Assembly: GCF_029675105.1 (NCBI RefSeq)
Contig: NZ_JAQQFV010000007.1
Span: 372,001 to 436,000 of the forward strand
Direction of reading: 5' to 3'
From: Nocardia anocheti
Lineage (GTDB): Bacteria; Actinomycetota; Actinomycetes; Mycobacteriales; Mycobacteriaceae
Length of the DNA stretch: 64,000 nucleotides
Of this stretch, positions 50,985 through 59,759 are shown one piece after another (the first letter of the stretch is position 1; each line of letters begins with the position of its first letter). Both the position numbers and the translations under genes were made by a program. Under the pieces are notes generated by a model, which was not told the DNA's origin, did not search any database, and saw nothing but the letters and a program-made list of their open reading frames with translations.

Positions 50985-51778
50985 TCACTCCCGAGCAGGC
51001 GCGGGGCGTGCTGAGCACCCCCGCGCGGCTCGTCCCCTTCCTGATCTCGTTCACCGTCTACGGCATCGCGGGCATCACGGTGCCGCTGATGCTGCTCTTC
51101 GCGGGCGGCTGGTGGCTGCCCAAGACCGTCGACCGGGGTCCGCACCTGTCGACCGTGCCCGCTCTGCTCATCGACGTGGTGCTGCTGGCGCTGTTCGGCC
51201 TGCAACACTCGGGCATGGCGCGGCCCGCGTTCAAGGACTTCATCACCCGCTGGGTGCCCGAGGCGCTCGAGCGCACGGTCTACATCTTCATGGTCTGCCT
51301 GGTCATGTGGACGGTCATGCTGGCCTGGCAGCCGATCCCGCACCAGCTCTGGTCGGCCGACGGCGCGCTCGGTCTCGCCCTCGACGCCGGGTTCTGGATC
51401 GGTTTCGTGCTGGTGTACGCGGCGACGCTGTTGCTGAACCATTTCCACCTGCTCGGCATCAGCCAGGCCTACCGCCAGTACGTGATCCGCGTCCCGGATG
51501 CCACCGTGGACCGGCTGCAGGTCAACGGTGTCTATAAACTGGTACGGCACCCGCTGATGACCGGCTTGCTCGTCTCCTTCTGGTTCGCCAGCGAGTTCAC
51601 TGTCGGGCACCTCGTGTGGGCGCTCGGCCTGACCGGATACATCGTGCTCGGCACCTTTCTCGAGGAGCGTGATCTGATCGCCCGCTTCGGTGCGTCCTAC
51701 CGCGCCTACGCGGCGCATGTTCCCGCTTTCTTCCCCTCGGTGCGTAGTCTGCTGAACCGTACGCCGCGCGAGCCATAG
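50975..51778 (+). CDS. ICMT/NnrU/MddA-like membrane methyltransferase
   Basis: 267 aa with about six membrane helices. C-terminal motif VNGVYKLVRHPLMTGLLVSFW and EERDLIARFGASYRAYAAHVPAFFP are typical of isoprenylcysteine carboxyl methyltransferase and methanethiol S-methyltransferase relatives (SAM-binding RHPxY-type site; here RHPLM). In a terpenoid operon it would fit O- or S-methylation of a lipophilic product. ATG 50975 lies inside the desaturase 3' end. 35 bp precede the mevalonate kinase gene. Confidence 0.75.
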   Translation: MDLITPEQARGVLSTPARLVPFLISFTVYGIAGITVPLMLLFAGGWWLPKTVDRGPHLSTVPALLIDVVLLALFGLQHSGMARPAFKDFITRWVPEALERTVYIFMVCLVMWTVMLAWQPIPHQLWSADGALGLALDAGFWIGFVLVYAATLLLNHFHLLGISQAYRQYVIRVPDATVDRLQVNGVYKLVRHPLMTGLLVSFWFASEFTVGHLVWALGLTGYIVLGTFLEERDLIARFGASYRAYAAHVPAFFPSVRSLLNRTPREP

Positions 51779-51813
51779 CCACGGGCCTGCCCGGAGTTCG
51801 GAGAGGAAACGAC

Positions 51814-52830
51814 GTGAGACACAACTCCCCAGCGACCGCCCTGGCGCAGGGCACCGGGCAGGCCGTCGCCAAGGCGATCCTGCTCGGCGAACACACCGTC
51901 GTGCACGGTACGCCAGCGATCGCTCTCCCGCTGCCCGCACTGCCCGTGCGGGCGGTGGCCCGGCCCTCGGCCGGGACCGCGATCGCGGCGTCGGGATCGT
52001 TCGGCTTCCTCGCCGGGGCGGCCGCGGCCGCCACCCCCACCCCGTCCGGACCACGTGTCGCGGTCGAGGAGGCGTTGCGGCGCTGGGGGATCGGGGCCGA
52101 GACGGTGGAAGTCGTGGTGTACTGCGACATCCCGCTGGCTCGCGGCCTCGGTTCCAGCGCCGCCTGCGCGGGCGCCGCGGTGCGCGCGGTCGCCGACCTG
52201 TACGGCCGCGAGCTGGACCAGGACGCGCTCTATGACCTGGTGCAGTGCGGCGAACAGGTCGCCCACGGCCGGGCCAGCGGCATCGACGCCAGCGCGGTGC
52301 TGGCGAGCGGGCCGATCCGATTCCACGCGGGCACCGCCCGGCCGATCGATGTCGGGATGGACGCGGCCCTGGTGATCGCCGACACCGGCGTCTCCGGGTC
52401 CACCCAGCAGGCGGTCGCCGACGTGCGCCGCAGGCTGGCGGCCGACCCGCCCGCCGCGCGACGACTGCTCGACCGCGCCGCCGAACTCATCGACACCGGA
52501 GCCACCGCCCTGTCCGCCGGGCACACCCGCACCCTGGGCACCACCATGCTCGAATTCCAGGACCTGCTGGGCGAACTCGGGGTGAGCACCCCGCACATCG
52601 ATACCCTCGTCGCCGCCGCGCTGGCCGCGGGCGCGCACGGCGCCAAGCTCACCGGCGCCGGGCTGGGCGGCTGTGTGCTCGCGCTCACCGAGACCGCCGC
52701 CGCCCCCGCGGTGAGTACCGCGCTGCGCCGCGCCGGTGCCGTGCAGACCTGGACGGTCCACACCGCCGGGCTGCGCGCGGGCGCCCTGTCCCTGTCCGCC
52801 TCGACCCAGGAACGCGGTATCCCCTCATGA
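51814..52830 (+). CDS. mvk: mevalonate kinase
   Basis: 338 aa GHMP kinase. ATP loop PLARGLGSSAACAGA near residues 108-122; N-terminal KAILLGEHTVVHGTPAIALPL with the catalytic-type His/Glu segment; C-terminal GAHGAKLTGAGLGGCVLAL. Phosphorylates mevalonate. First gene of the mevalonate block; GTG 51814 after GGAGAGGAAAC. TGA overlaps the next ATG by 4 bp. Gene order mvk-mvaD-pmk-idi2-HMGR-HMGS is that known from Streptomyces mevalonate clusters such as strain CL190. Confidence 0.95.
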   Translation: MRHNSPATALAQGTGQAVAKAILLGEHTVVHGTPAIALPLPALPVRAVARPSAGTAIAASGSFGFLAGAAAAATPTPSGPRVAVEEALRRWGIGAETVEVVVYCDIPLARGLGSSAACAGAAVRAVADLYGRELDQDALYDLVQCGEQVAHGRASGIDASAVLASGPIRFHAGTARPIDVGMDAALVIADTGVSGSTQQAVADVRRRLAADPPAARRLLDRAAELIDTGATALSAGHTRTLGTTMLEFQDLLGELGVSTPHIDTLVAAALAAGAHGAKLTGAGLGGCVLALTETAAAPAVSTALRRAGAVQTWTVHTAGLRAGALSLSASTQERGIPS

Positions 52831-53840
52831 CATCTCCCGCCAGCGACGGCGCCGCCACCGCCGTCGCCTATCCCAACATCGCCCTGGTGAAGTACTGGGG
52901 CAAGCGTGACGAAGCGCTGTTCCTGCCGGTCACCGGCAGCCTATCGATGACGCTGGACATCTTCCCGACCACCACCTCCGTGCGGCTGATCGACGGTCCG
53001 GCCGACGCCGTGGAGTTCAACGGCGCCGCCGCGACCGGCACCGCGCACACCCGCATCGAGAAGTTCCTCGACCTGGTCCGGGCCACGGCGGGCCGCACCG
53101 AACGCGCCGAGGTGATCACCGCCAACGCCGGACCCACCGGTGCGGGTCTGGCCTCCTCGGCCAGTGGCTTCGCCGCCCTGGCCACCGCCGCCGCGGCCGC
53201 CTACGGGCTCGACGCGGACGGTCGCGCCCTGTCGCGGCTGGCCCGGCGCGGGTCCGGCTCGGCCTCGCGCTCGATCTTCGGTGGCTTCGTGGTCTGGCAC
53301 GAGGGCGAGGGTGACGGCGAGGCGGGCGACCTGAGCTCCTACGCCGAGCCGATCGGTGGTGACGATCTCGATCCCGCGCTGGTGGTGGCCGTGGTCGAGG
53401 CGGGCGCCAAGGCGGTGTCGAGCCGCGACGCCATGCGCAGTACCACCGCGACCTCCCCGCTGTACCGGCCGTGGGCGGAGTCCTCGCGCGTCGACCTGGC
53501 CGAGATGCGCGCCGCCGTCGAGCGTCGCGATCTGCCCGCCATCGGCGAGATCGCCGAACGCAACGCCCTGGGTATGCACGCGACCATGCTCGCCGCGCGC
53601 CCCGGCATCCGCTACCTGTCCCCGCACTCGCTCACCGTGCTCGACGCGGTGCTGGCGCTGCGCGCCGACGGCATCGCCGCCTACGCCACCATGGACGCGG
53701 GCCCCAACGTCAAGGTGCTGTGCAGTCGCGCCGACGCCCCGCACGTGGCCGCCACCCTGGATTTCCTCGGTGACTTCGTCACCACCCGCATCGCGCACAT
53801 CGGTCCCGGCGCCACCCTCAGCGCGGGTGGCGACCGGTGA
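52827..53840 (+). CDS. mvaD: diphosphomevalonate decarboxylase
   Basis: 337 aa GHMP-family decarboxylase making IPP from 5-diphosphomevalonate with ATP. Signature YPNIALVKYWGKRDEALFLPVTGSLSMTLD at the N-terminus, ATP loop GPTGAGLASSASGFAAL, RLARRGSGSASRSIFGGFVVW, and AYATMDAGPNVKVL near the C-terminus with the catalytic Asp. Start and stop overlap both neighbours by 4 bp (ATGA and GTGA). Confidence 0.96.
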   Translation: MTSPASDGAATAVAYPNIALVKYWGKRDEALFLPVTGSLSMTLDIFPTTTSVRLIDGPADAVEFNGAAATGTAHTRIEKFLDLVRATAGRTERAEVITANAGPTGAGLASSASGFAALATAAAAAYGLDADGRALSRLARRGSGSASRSIFGGFVVWHEGEGDGEAGDLSSYAEPIGGDDLDPALVVAVVEAGAKAVSSRDAMRSTTATSPLYRPWAESSRVDLAEMRAAVERRDLPAIGEIAERNALGMHATMLAARPGIRYLSPHSLTVLDAVLALRADGIAAYATMDAGPNVKVLCSRADAPHVAATLDFLGDFVTTRIAHIGPGATLSAGGDR

Positions 53841-54931
53841 TCAGTTGTCGCGCGCCGGGCAAGCTGTTCATCGCCGGGGAGTACGCGGTGGTCGAGCCGG
53901 GCCACCGCGCGGTCCTCACCGCCGTGGACCGCTATGCCACCGCCACGGTGATCCCTGCCGCCGCGACGACCCTGCGCTCCGATCTCGACGGTGGCATCAC
54001 CCTGACCTGCCGTCGTCACGGTGACGGATTGGCCCCCGACACCGAGGACGGCACCGTCCCGCGTGCCTTCGCCTACGTCTTCGCCGCCGCCCGGATCCTC
54101 GACCGTCTGTGCGCCGAACGCGGCGTCGAGACCAACCCCTACGACCTCGAGGTCCGCGCCGAACTCGGTGACGCCGACGGCCGCAAGTTCGGCCTCGGTT
54201 CCAGCGCCGCGGTCACCGTGGCCACCGTCGACGCGCTGGGCCGCTTCCACGGCCTCGGCCTCAACACCATGGACCGCTACCGGCTGGCCATGCTCGCCAC
54301 CCTCGAGGTCAACCCGAAGGCGTCCGGCGGCGACATCGCCGTGAGCACCTGGGGCGGCTGGCTGGCCTACGCCTCACCCGACCGCACCCACGTCGCCGAA
54401 CTGGCCGCCGCCGAGGGCATCGAGGCCGCCCTGCGCTCGCCCTGGCCGGGCCTGTCGGTGCGCCCCCTGCGCACGCCGACCGAACTGGCCCTGCAGGTCG
54501 GCTGGACCGGCACCCCGGCCTCGACCCCGGCGCTGGTCGCCGGGCTCGGCGACCGACAGCAGCGCCCGAGCGAGCGCGCGCACTTCCTGCTGCGCAGCGA
54601 CGACTGCGTCGAGCGGCTGGTGACCGCGATCGAGTCCGCCGACGCCGCGGCCATCTGCGCGGAGATCGACTGCGCCCGCCAACTGCTGCTCGACCTGGAC
54701 GCGGGCACCGGCCTTGGCATCATGACCGAGCGTCTGCACGCCCTGTGCGCGGCCGGTGCCGCCGTGGGCGCCGCGGCCAAGCCGTCCGGCGCGGGCGGTG
54801 GTGACTGCGGGATCGCGCTCATCGACCGCACCCGCGACACCGCGATCACCGCGCTGACCGAACGCTGGATCGGCGCGGGCATCCGGCCGCTGCCGCTGCG
54901 CACGCATCCATTCGAGGGAGACAGCCAGTGA
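53837..54931 (+). CDS. mvaK2: phosphomevalonate kinase
   Basis: 364 aa GHMP kinase (SRAPGKLFIAGEYAVVEPGH-type N-terminus; here ISCRAPGKLFIAGEYAVVE), ATP loop KFGLGSSAAVTVATV, and AAAKPSGAGGGDCGIAL near the C-terminus. Phosphorylates 5-phosphomevalonate. GTG 53837 overlaps the mvaD stop; its own TGA overlaps the isomerase GTG. Confidence 0.95.
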   Translation: MISCRAPGKLFIAGEYAVVEPGHRAVLTAVDRYATATVIPAAATTLRSDLDGGITLTCRRHGDGLAPDTEDGTVPRAFAYVFAAARILDRLCAERGVETNPYDLEVRAELGDADGRKFGLGSSAAVTVATVDALGRFHGLGLNTMDRYRLAMLATLEVNPKASGGDIAVSTWGGWLAYASPDRTHVAELAAAEGIEAALRSPWPGLSVRPLRTPTELALQVGWTGTPASTPALVAGLGDRQQRPSERAHFLLRSDDCVERLVTAIESADAAAICAEIDCARQLLLDLDAGTGLGIMTERLHALCAAGAAVGAAAKPSGAGGGDCGIALIDRTRDTAITALTERWIGAGIRPLPLRTHPFEGDSQ

Positions 54932-56025
54932 TCGGCGATCGCAAAGACGACCACGTGCGCCACGCGGTGGCCCACCGCCGCGCCGTCACCGGCGGCAACG
55001 ACTTCGACTCGGTGGCCTTCGTGCACCACGCGCTGGCCGGGATCGACAGCCGCGACGTCTCGCTCGGCGTCGAGTTCGCCGGAAAGCGCTGGGACACCCC
55101 GCTCTACGTCAACGCGATGACCGGCGGCAGCGCCCACACCGGCGAGATCAACCGGCAGCTGGCCATCGCCGCCCGCGAGACCGGCATCCCGATCGCCTCG
55201 GGCTCGATGAGCGCCTACTTCCGCGACGACGCGATCGCGCCGACCTACCGGGTGCTGCGCGAGGAGAACCCGGACGGGTTCGTGCTGGCCAATGTCAACG
55301 CCAACGCCACCGTCGAGCAGGTCCGGCGCGCGATCGACCTGCTCGAGGCCGACGCGGTGCAGATCCACCTCAACGCCGTGCAGGAAGTGGTCATGCCCGA
55401 GGGCGACCGCGCCTTCGACGCCTGGCCCGCGCGGATCGAGGAGATCGTCGCCGCGGTGGCGGTGCCGGTGGTCGTCAAGGAGGTCGGCTTCGGCCTGAGC
55501 CGCCAGACCGTGAGCTGGCTGCGCGAGGCGGGCGTGGCCGTCGCCGATGTCGGCGGACGCGGCGGCACCAATTTCGCCCGCATCGAGAACGACCGGCGCG
55601 CGGCGGCCGACTTCGCCTTCATCGAGAACTGGGGCCAGTCCACCCCGGCGTGCCTGCTGGACTGTGCCGGACTCGACGGGATCGACATCGCCGCCTCCGG
55701 CGGCATCCGTTCCCCCCTGGACGTGGCGCGCGCCCTCGCGCTGGGCGCCACCGCCACCGGCGTGGCCGGGGTGTTCCTGGAGACCCTGGTCAGCAACGAC
55801 ACCGAGGTGCTGATCGAGACCATCAGCACCTGGCTGACCCAACTGCGCGGCATCATGACCGTGCTCGGCGCGCACACCCCGGCCGACCTGGCCGGATGTG
55901 ACCTGCTGGTCACCGGCGACCTGGCGGCGTTCTGCGCACTGCGCGGGATCGACGCGGCCGCTCTTGCCCACCGGAGCCCCTGGTGGCGTGAATCGAAGGA
56001 TCGAGAAGGAGTCACCCATGAATGA
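54928..56025 (+). CDS. fni: type II isopentenyl-diphosphate delta-isomerase
   Basis: 365 aa FMN-dependent IDI-2, with a TIM barrel. Seen: N-terminal RKDDHVRHAV, GKRWDTPLYVNAMTGGSAHTGEIN, IHLNAVQEVVMPEGDR (catalytic Gln and Glu region), VVKEVGFGLSR, GRGGTNFARIENDRR and IAASGGIRSPLDVARALALGA. Interconverts IPP and DMAPP. Overlaps pmk by 4 bp and the HMGR start by 8 bp. Confidence 0.96.
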   Translation: MIGDRKDDHVRHAVAHRRAVTGGNDFDSVAFVHHALAGIDSRDVSLGVEFAGKRWDTPLYVNAMTGGSAHTGEINRQLAIAARETGIPIASGSMSAYFRDDAIAPTYRVLREENPDGFVLANVNANATVEQVRRAIDLLEADAVQIHLNAVQEVVMPEGDRAFDAWPARIEEIVAAVAVPVVVKEVGFGLSRQTVSWLREAGVAVADVGGRGGTNFARIENDRRAAADFAFIENWGQSTPACLLDCAGLDGIDIAASGGIRSPLDVARALALGATATGVAGVFLETLVSNDTEVLIETISTWLTQLRGIMTVLGAHTPADLAGCDLLVTGDLAAFCALRGIDAAALAHRSPWWRESKDREGVTHE

Positions 56026-57076
56026 CATGTCGTATGCAGCCGTCCCGCTGCAATGGGTGGGGCCGCTGCGCATTACCGGCAACGTCGTCGACGACGCCGT
56101 GGAGGTCCCGCTGGCGACCTACGAGACGCCGCTGTGGCCCTCGGTCGGCCGTGGCGCCAAGATCTCCACGCTGGCCGAGCGGGGCATCGTGGCCACCCTG
56201 ATCGACGAGCGGATGACCCGCTCGATCCTGCTCGAGGCCGACGACGCGCTCACCGCCTACACCACGGTGCAGCAGTTGCAGGCACGCTTGCCGGAGTTAC
56301 AGGAGGTGGTCTCGGGCAGCAGCCGTTTCGCCCGGCTGATCGACCTGCACCACCAGATCGCGGGCAACCTGCTGTTCCTGCGCTTCGAGTTCACCACCGG
56401 CGACGCCTCGGGCCACAACATGGCGACCCTGGCCAGCGACCACCTGATGGACCACATCCTGTCCAGCTACCCGGGTGTGCGCTACGGCTCGATCTCGGGC
56501 AACTTCTGTACCGACAAGAAGGCCACCGCCGTCAACGGCATCCTCGGGCGCGGCAAGAACGTGATCACCGAGCTGCTGATCCCGCGCGAGGTCGTCGAGC
56601 AGCGGCTGCACACCACCGCGGGCAAGGTCGTCGAGCTCAATATCCGCAAGAACCTGATCGGCACCCTGCTGGCGGGCGGAATCCGTTCCGCCAACGCGCA
56701 TTACGCCAACATGCTGCTGGCCTACTACCTGGCCACCGGCCAGGACGCGGCCAATATCGTCGAGGGGTCCCAGGGCATCACCCATGCCGAGGACCGCGAC
56801 GGTGACCTGTACTTCTCGTGCACCCTGCCCAACCTCATCGTCGGCACGGTCGGCAACGGCAAGCACGCCCCCTTCGTCGACGAGAACCTCGAGCGCCTCG
56901 GTTGCCGCGCCGATCGCGAGCCGGGGGCCAACGCCCGCAGGCTGGCGGTCATCGGCGCGGCGGCGGTGCTGTGCGGCGAGCTGTCGCTGATGGCGGCCCA
57001 GACCAATCGCGGCGAGCTGATGCGCGCCCACACCCAATTCGAGCGGTCCACCACGAGCAACGGAACTCCAGCATGA
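56018..57076 (+). CDS. mvaA: HMG-CoA reductase
   Basis: 352 aa, the short actinobacterial form (about 353 aa in Streptomyces CL190). Makes mevalonate from HMG-CoA with NADPH. Seen: GDASGHNMATLASDHLMDHIL, SGNFCTDKKATAVNGILGRG with the catalytic Lys, LAGGIRSANAHYANML, EGSQGITHAEDRDGDLYFSCTLPNLIVGTVGNG. AAGGAG 7 nt upstream fixes ATG 56018. TGA overlaps the next ATG. Confidence 0.95.
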   Translation: MNDMSYAAVPLQWVGPLRITGNVVDDAVEVPLATYETPLWPSVGRGAKISTLAERGIVATLIDERMTRSILLEADDALTAYTTVQQLQARLPELQEVVSGSSRFARLIDLHHQIAGNLLFLRFEFTTGDASGHNMATLASDHLMDHILSSYPGVRYGSISGNFCTDKKATAVNGILGRGKNVITELLIPREVVEQRLHTTAGKVVELNIRKNLIGTLLAGGIRSANAHYANMLLAYYLATGQDAANIVEGSQGITHAEDRDGDLYFSCTLPNLIVGTVGNGKHAPFVDENLERLGCRADREPGANARRLAVIGAAAVLCGELSLMAAQTNRGELMRAHTQFERSTTSNGTPA

Positions 57077-58245
57077 GCATTCAGCCGGTCGGCATCCACG
57101 ACCTCTCCTTCGCCACCACCCACTACTACCTCGACCACGCCGTGCTCGCCGAGCGCCTCGGCGTGGACCGCGACAAGTTCTACCTCGGCATCGGCCAGGA
57201 GAAGATGAGCGTCGCCGCGGCCGACGAGGACATCGTCACCCTGGCCGCGGCCGCCGCCAAGCCGATCCTGGAGCGCCACGGCACCGAGGGCATCCGCACC
57301 GTGCTGCTGGCCACCGAGACCGGTGTCGACCAGTCCAAAGCCGCTGCCCTGTACCTGCATTCGCTGATCGGGCTGCCCAACACCGCCCGCGTGGTCGAGC
57401 TCAAGCAGGCCTGCTACGGCGGCACCGCGGGCATCGCGTTCGCCGCGGGCCTGATCGCCCGCGATCCGTCGCAGCGAGTGCTGGTGATCGCCGCCGACAT
57501 CGCCAAGTACGAGCTGGACACCCCCGGCGAGCCCACCCAGGGTGCCGCCGCGGTGGCCATGCTGATCAGCGCCGATCCCGCCCTCGTGACGCTGGATCCG
57601 CAGCAGGGTCTCTACAGCGCCGACATCATGGACTTCTGGCGCCCGAACTACCGCTCCGAGGCCATCGTCGACGGCAAGACCTCGGTCAACGCCTACCAGA
57701 AGGCCGCCCAGGAAGCCTGGACCGACTACCGCCGCCAGGGCGGTCGCGAGCTCACCGAGTTCGCCGCGTTCTGCTACCACCAGCCCTTCACCAAGATGGC
57801 CTACAAGGCGCACAAGCACCTGCTCGAGAGCCAGGGCTTCACCGCCGACGCCGCCGACATCGACGCGGCCATCAAGCTCACCACCCTCTACAACCGCACC
57901 GTCGGCAACAGCTACACCGCCTCGCTCTACCTGGGCCTGGCCGCGCTGCTCGACCACGCCGACGACCTGACCGGCAAGCCGCTGGCCTTCCTGAGCTACG
58001 GCTCGGGCGCGGTCGCCGAATTCTTCAGCGGCACGGTCGTTCCCGGCTACCGCGAGCACCTGCGCACCGCCGCCAACACCGAGGCCATCGACTCGCGCGA
58101 GTCGATCGGATACGAGGACTACCGCGCGCTGCACGAGGCCGTGGCCCCCACCGACGGTTCCTACCACGCCACGCCTGCCCAGACCGCCCGCCCGTACCGG
58201 CTGGCCGCGATCTCCGGGCACAAGCGCATCTACGAAGCCCGATGA
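57073..58245 (+). CDS. mvaS: HMG-CoA synthase
   Basis: 390 aa thiolase-fold enzyme condensing acetyl-CoA with acetoacetyl-CoA. Catalytic C114 in ELKQACYGGTAG, general base Glu in LLATETGVDQSKAA, His in FCYHQPFTKMAYKAHK and GNSYTASLYLGLAALL. ATG 57073 overlaps the HMGR stop (ATGA). Completes the mevalonate block from acetoacetyl-CoA to IPP/DMAPP. Confidence 0.96.
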   Translation: MSIQPVGIHDLSFATTHYYLDHAVLAERLGVDRDKFYLGIGQEKMSVAAADEDIVTLAAAAAKPILERHGTEGIRTVLLATETGVDQSKAAALYLHSLIGLPNTARVVELKQACYGGTAGIAFAAGLIARDPSQRVLVIAADIAKYELDTPGEPTQGAAAVAMLISADPALVTLDPQQGLYSADIMDFWRPNYRSEAIVDGKTSVNAYQKAAQEAWTDYRRQGGRELTEFAAFCYHQPFTKMAYKAHKHLLESQGFTADAADIDAAIKLTTLYNRTVGNSYTASLYLGLAALLDHADDLTGKPLAFLSYGSGAVAEFFSGTVVPGYREHLRTAANTEAIDSRESIGYEDYRALHEAVAPTDGSYHATPAQTARPYRLAAISGHKRIYEAR

Positions 58246-58253
58246 GGTAATCC

Positions 58254-59759
58254 ATGAGCGAGAAAACAGCCCCGGCGGACGCCGTCGGGGCAGTTCGGCA
58301 CACCCGGATACTGATCGTCGGCAGCGGTCTGTCCGGTGTCGGCACCGCCATCCGGCTCACGCAGAAGGGCATCACCGACTTCGTGGTGCTCGAGCGCGGC
58401 GCCGATGTCGGCGGTACCTGGCGCGACAACACCTACCCGGGGGCGGGCTGCGATGTGCCCTCGCACCTGTACTCGTATTCCTTCGCGCTGAACCCGCACT
58501 GGTCGCGGTCGTTCTCCCCGCAGGCCGAGATCCACGAGTACATCCGCTCGGTCGCCGACCGCTACGGCGTGCGCGACAAGCACGTGTTCGACTGCGAGAT
58601 GACCGACGCCCGCTGGAACGACGAGGGGGGTCACTGGGAGGTCAGCACCACCCGGGGCGCCTACACCGCCGACATCGTGGTCTCGGCCGCGGGCGTGCTC
58701 TGCGAGCCGAATCTGCCCGACATCAAGGGCATCTCGGAGTTCGAAGGCGAGATCTTCCACTCCGCGCGCTGGAACCACGACTCGACGCTGACCGGCAAGC
58801 GGGTCGCGGTGATCGGCACCGGGTCGTCCTCGGTGCAGATCGTGCCCTCGATCGCCCCCGAGGTCGCCCACCTCGACGTCTACCAGCGCACCGCCACCTG
58901 GGTGCTGCCGCACGCCACCCGGCCCTATCTCGCCGCCGAACGCTGGGCGTTCCGGCACGTGCCGGGCCTGCAGCGGCTGCTGCGCGGGATGATCTACGCC
59001 AACCGGGAACTGTTCGTGCTGTTCCAGGCCAAGTATCCGAAGGCGGCGGTGCTGCTCGAGATCGTGGCCAGGGTGAAGATGTTCCTCGAGGTCCGCGATC
59101 GGGACCTGCGGCGCAAGGTGACCCCGAAGCACCGACTCGGCTGCAAGCGCATGCTGGTGTCGAACAAGTACCTGCCCGCGCTGGGGCGCGACAATGTCGA
59201 GCTCGTCACCGACGGCATCGCCGAGGTGCGCGCGCACTCGATCGTCACCGAGGACGGCACCGAGCGCGAGGTCGACGCCATCGTGCTGGCCACCGGCTTC
59301 CAGGTCACCGATTCGCCCACCTACAACCTCTACACCGGCCGTGACGGGCGCACCCTGTCGGAAGTGGCCGACGCCGAGGGCTACCAGACCTACAAGGGCA
59401 CCACGGTCACCAACTTCCCGAATCTGTTCCTCATGCTCGGCGCCAACTCCGGGCTCAACTACACCTCGCTGATCTACATCATCGAATCCCAGATCGCCTA
59501 CCTGCTCGACGCGGTGGAGACGATGCGGGCGCGCGAGCTGCGCTCGGTGGAGGTCCGCAAGGACGTGCAGGCCGCCTACAACCGCGAACTCGACACCAAG
59601 ATGGCCCGCAGCGTATGGGTCTCGGGCGGGTGCGACAGCTGGTTTCTCGACTCGCGCGGCCAGAACGCCACGCTGTGGCCGGATTTCAGCTTCCGATACC
59701 GGCGACTGCTGCGGAGCTTCGACGTGGACGCCTACGAGACCACCGCGAGGACGCGATGA
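58254..59759 (+). CDS. Baeyer-Villiger-type flavin monooxygenase, copy 1
   Basis: 501 aa class B flavoprotein. FAD fold G23-S-G-L-S-G28, GGTWRDNTYPGAGCDVPSHLYSYSF, the BVMO-like fingerprint F163-x-G-x3-H169-x3-W173 (FEGEIFHSARWN), NADPH fold VIGTGSSSVQIVP, and VLATGFQVTDSPTYN. Uses NADPH and O2 to insert oxygen next to a carbonyl, or to hydroxylate. RBS GAGG before ATG 58254, 8 bp after HMGS. It probably tailors the terpenoid. About 60% alike to the next gene, so they arose by duplication. Confidence 0.88.
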   Translation: MSEKTAPADAVGAVRHTRILIVGSGLSGVGTAIRLTQKGITDFVVLERGADVGGTWRDNTYPGAGCDVPSHLYSYSFALNPHWSRSFSPQAEIHEYIRSVADRYGVRDKHVFDCEMTDARWNDEGGHWEVSTTRGAYTADIVVSAAGVLCEPNLPDIKGISEFEGEIFHSARWNHDSTLTGKRVAVIGTGSSSVQIVPSIAPEVAHLDVYQRTATWVLPHATRPYLAAERWAFRHVPGLQRLLRGMIYANRELFVLFQAKYPKAAVLLEIVARVKMFLEVRDRDLRRKVTPKHRLGCKRMLVSNKYLPALGRDNVELVTDGIAEVRAHSIVTEDGTEREVDAIVLATGFQVTDSPTYNLYTGRDGRTLSEVADAEGYQTYKGTTVTNFPNLFLMLGANSGLNYTSLIYIIESQIAYLLDAVETMRARELRSVEVRKDVQAAYNRELDTKMARSVWVSGGCDSWFLDSRGQNATLWPDFSFRYRRLLRSFDVDAYETTARTR

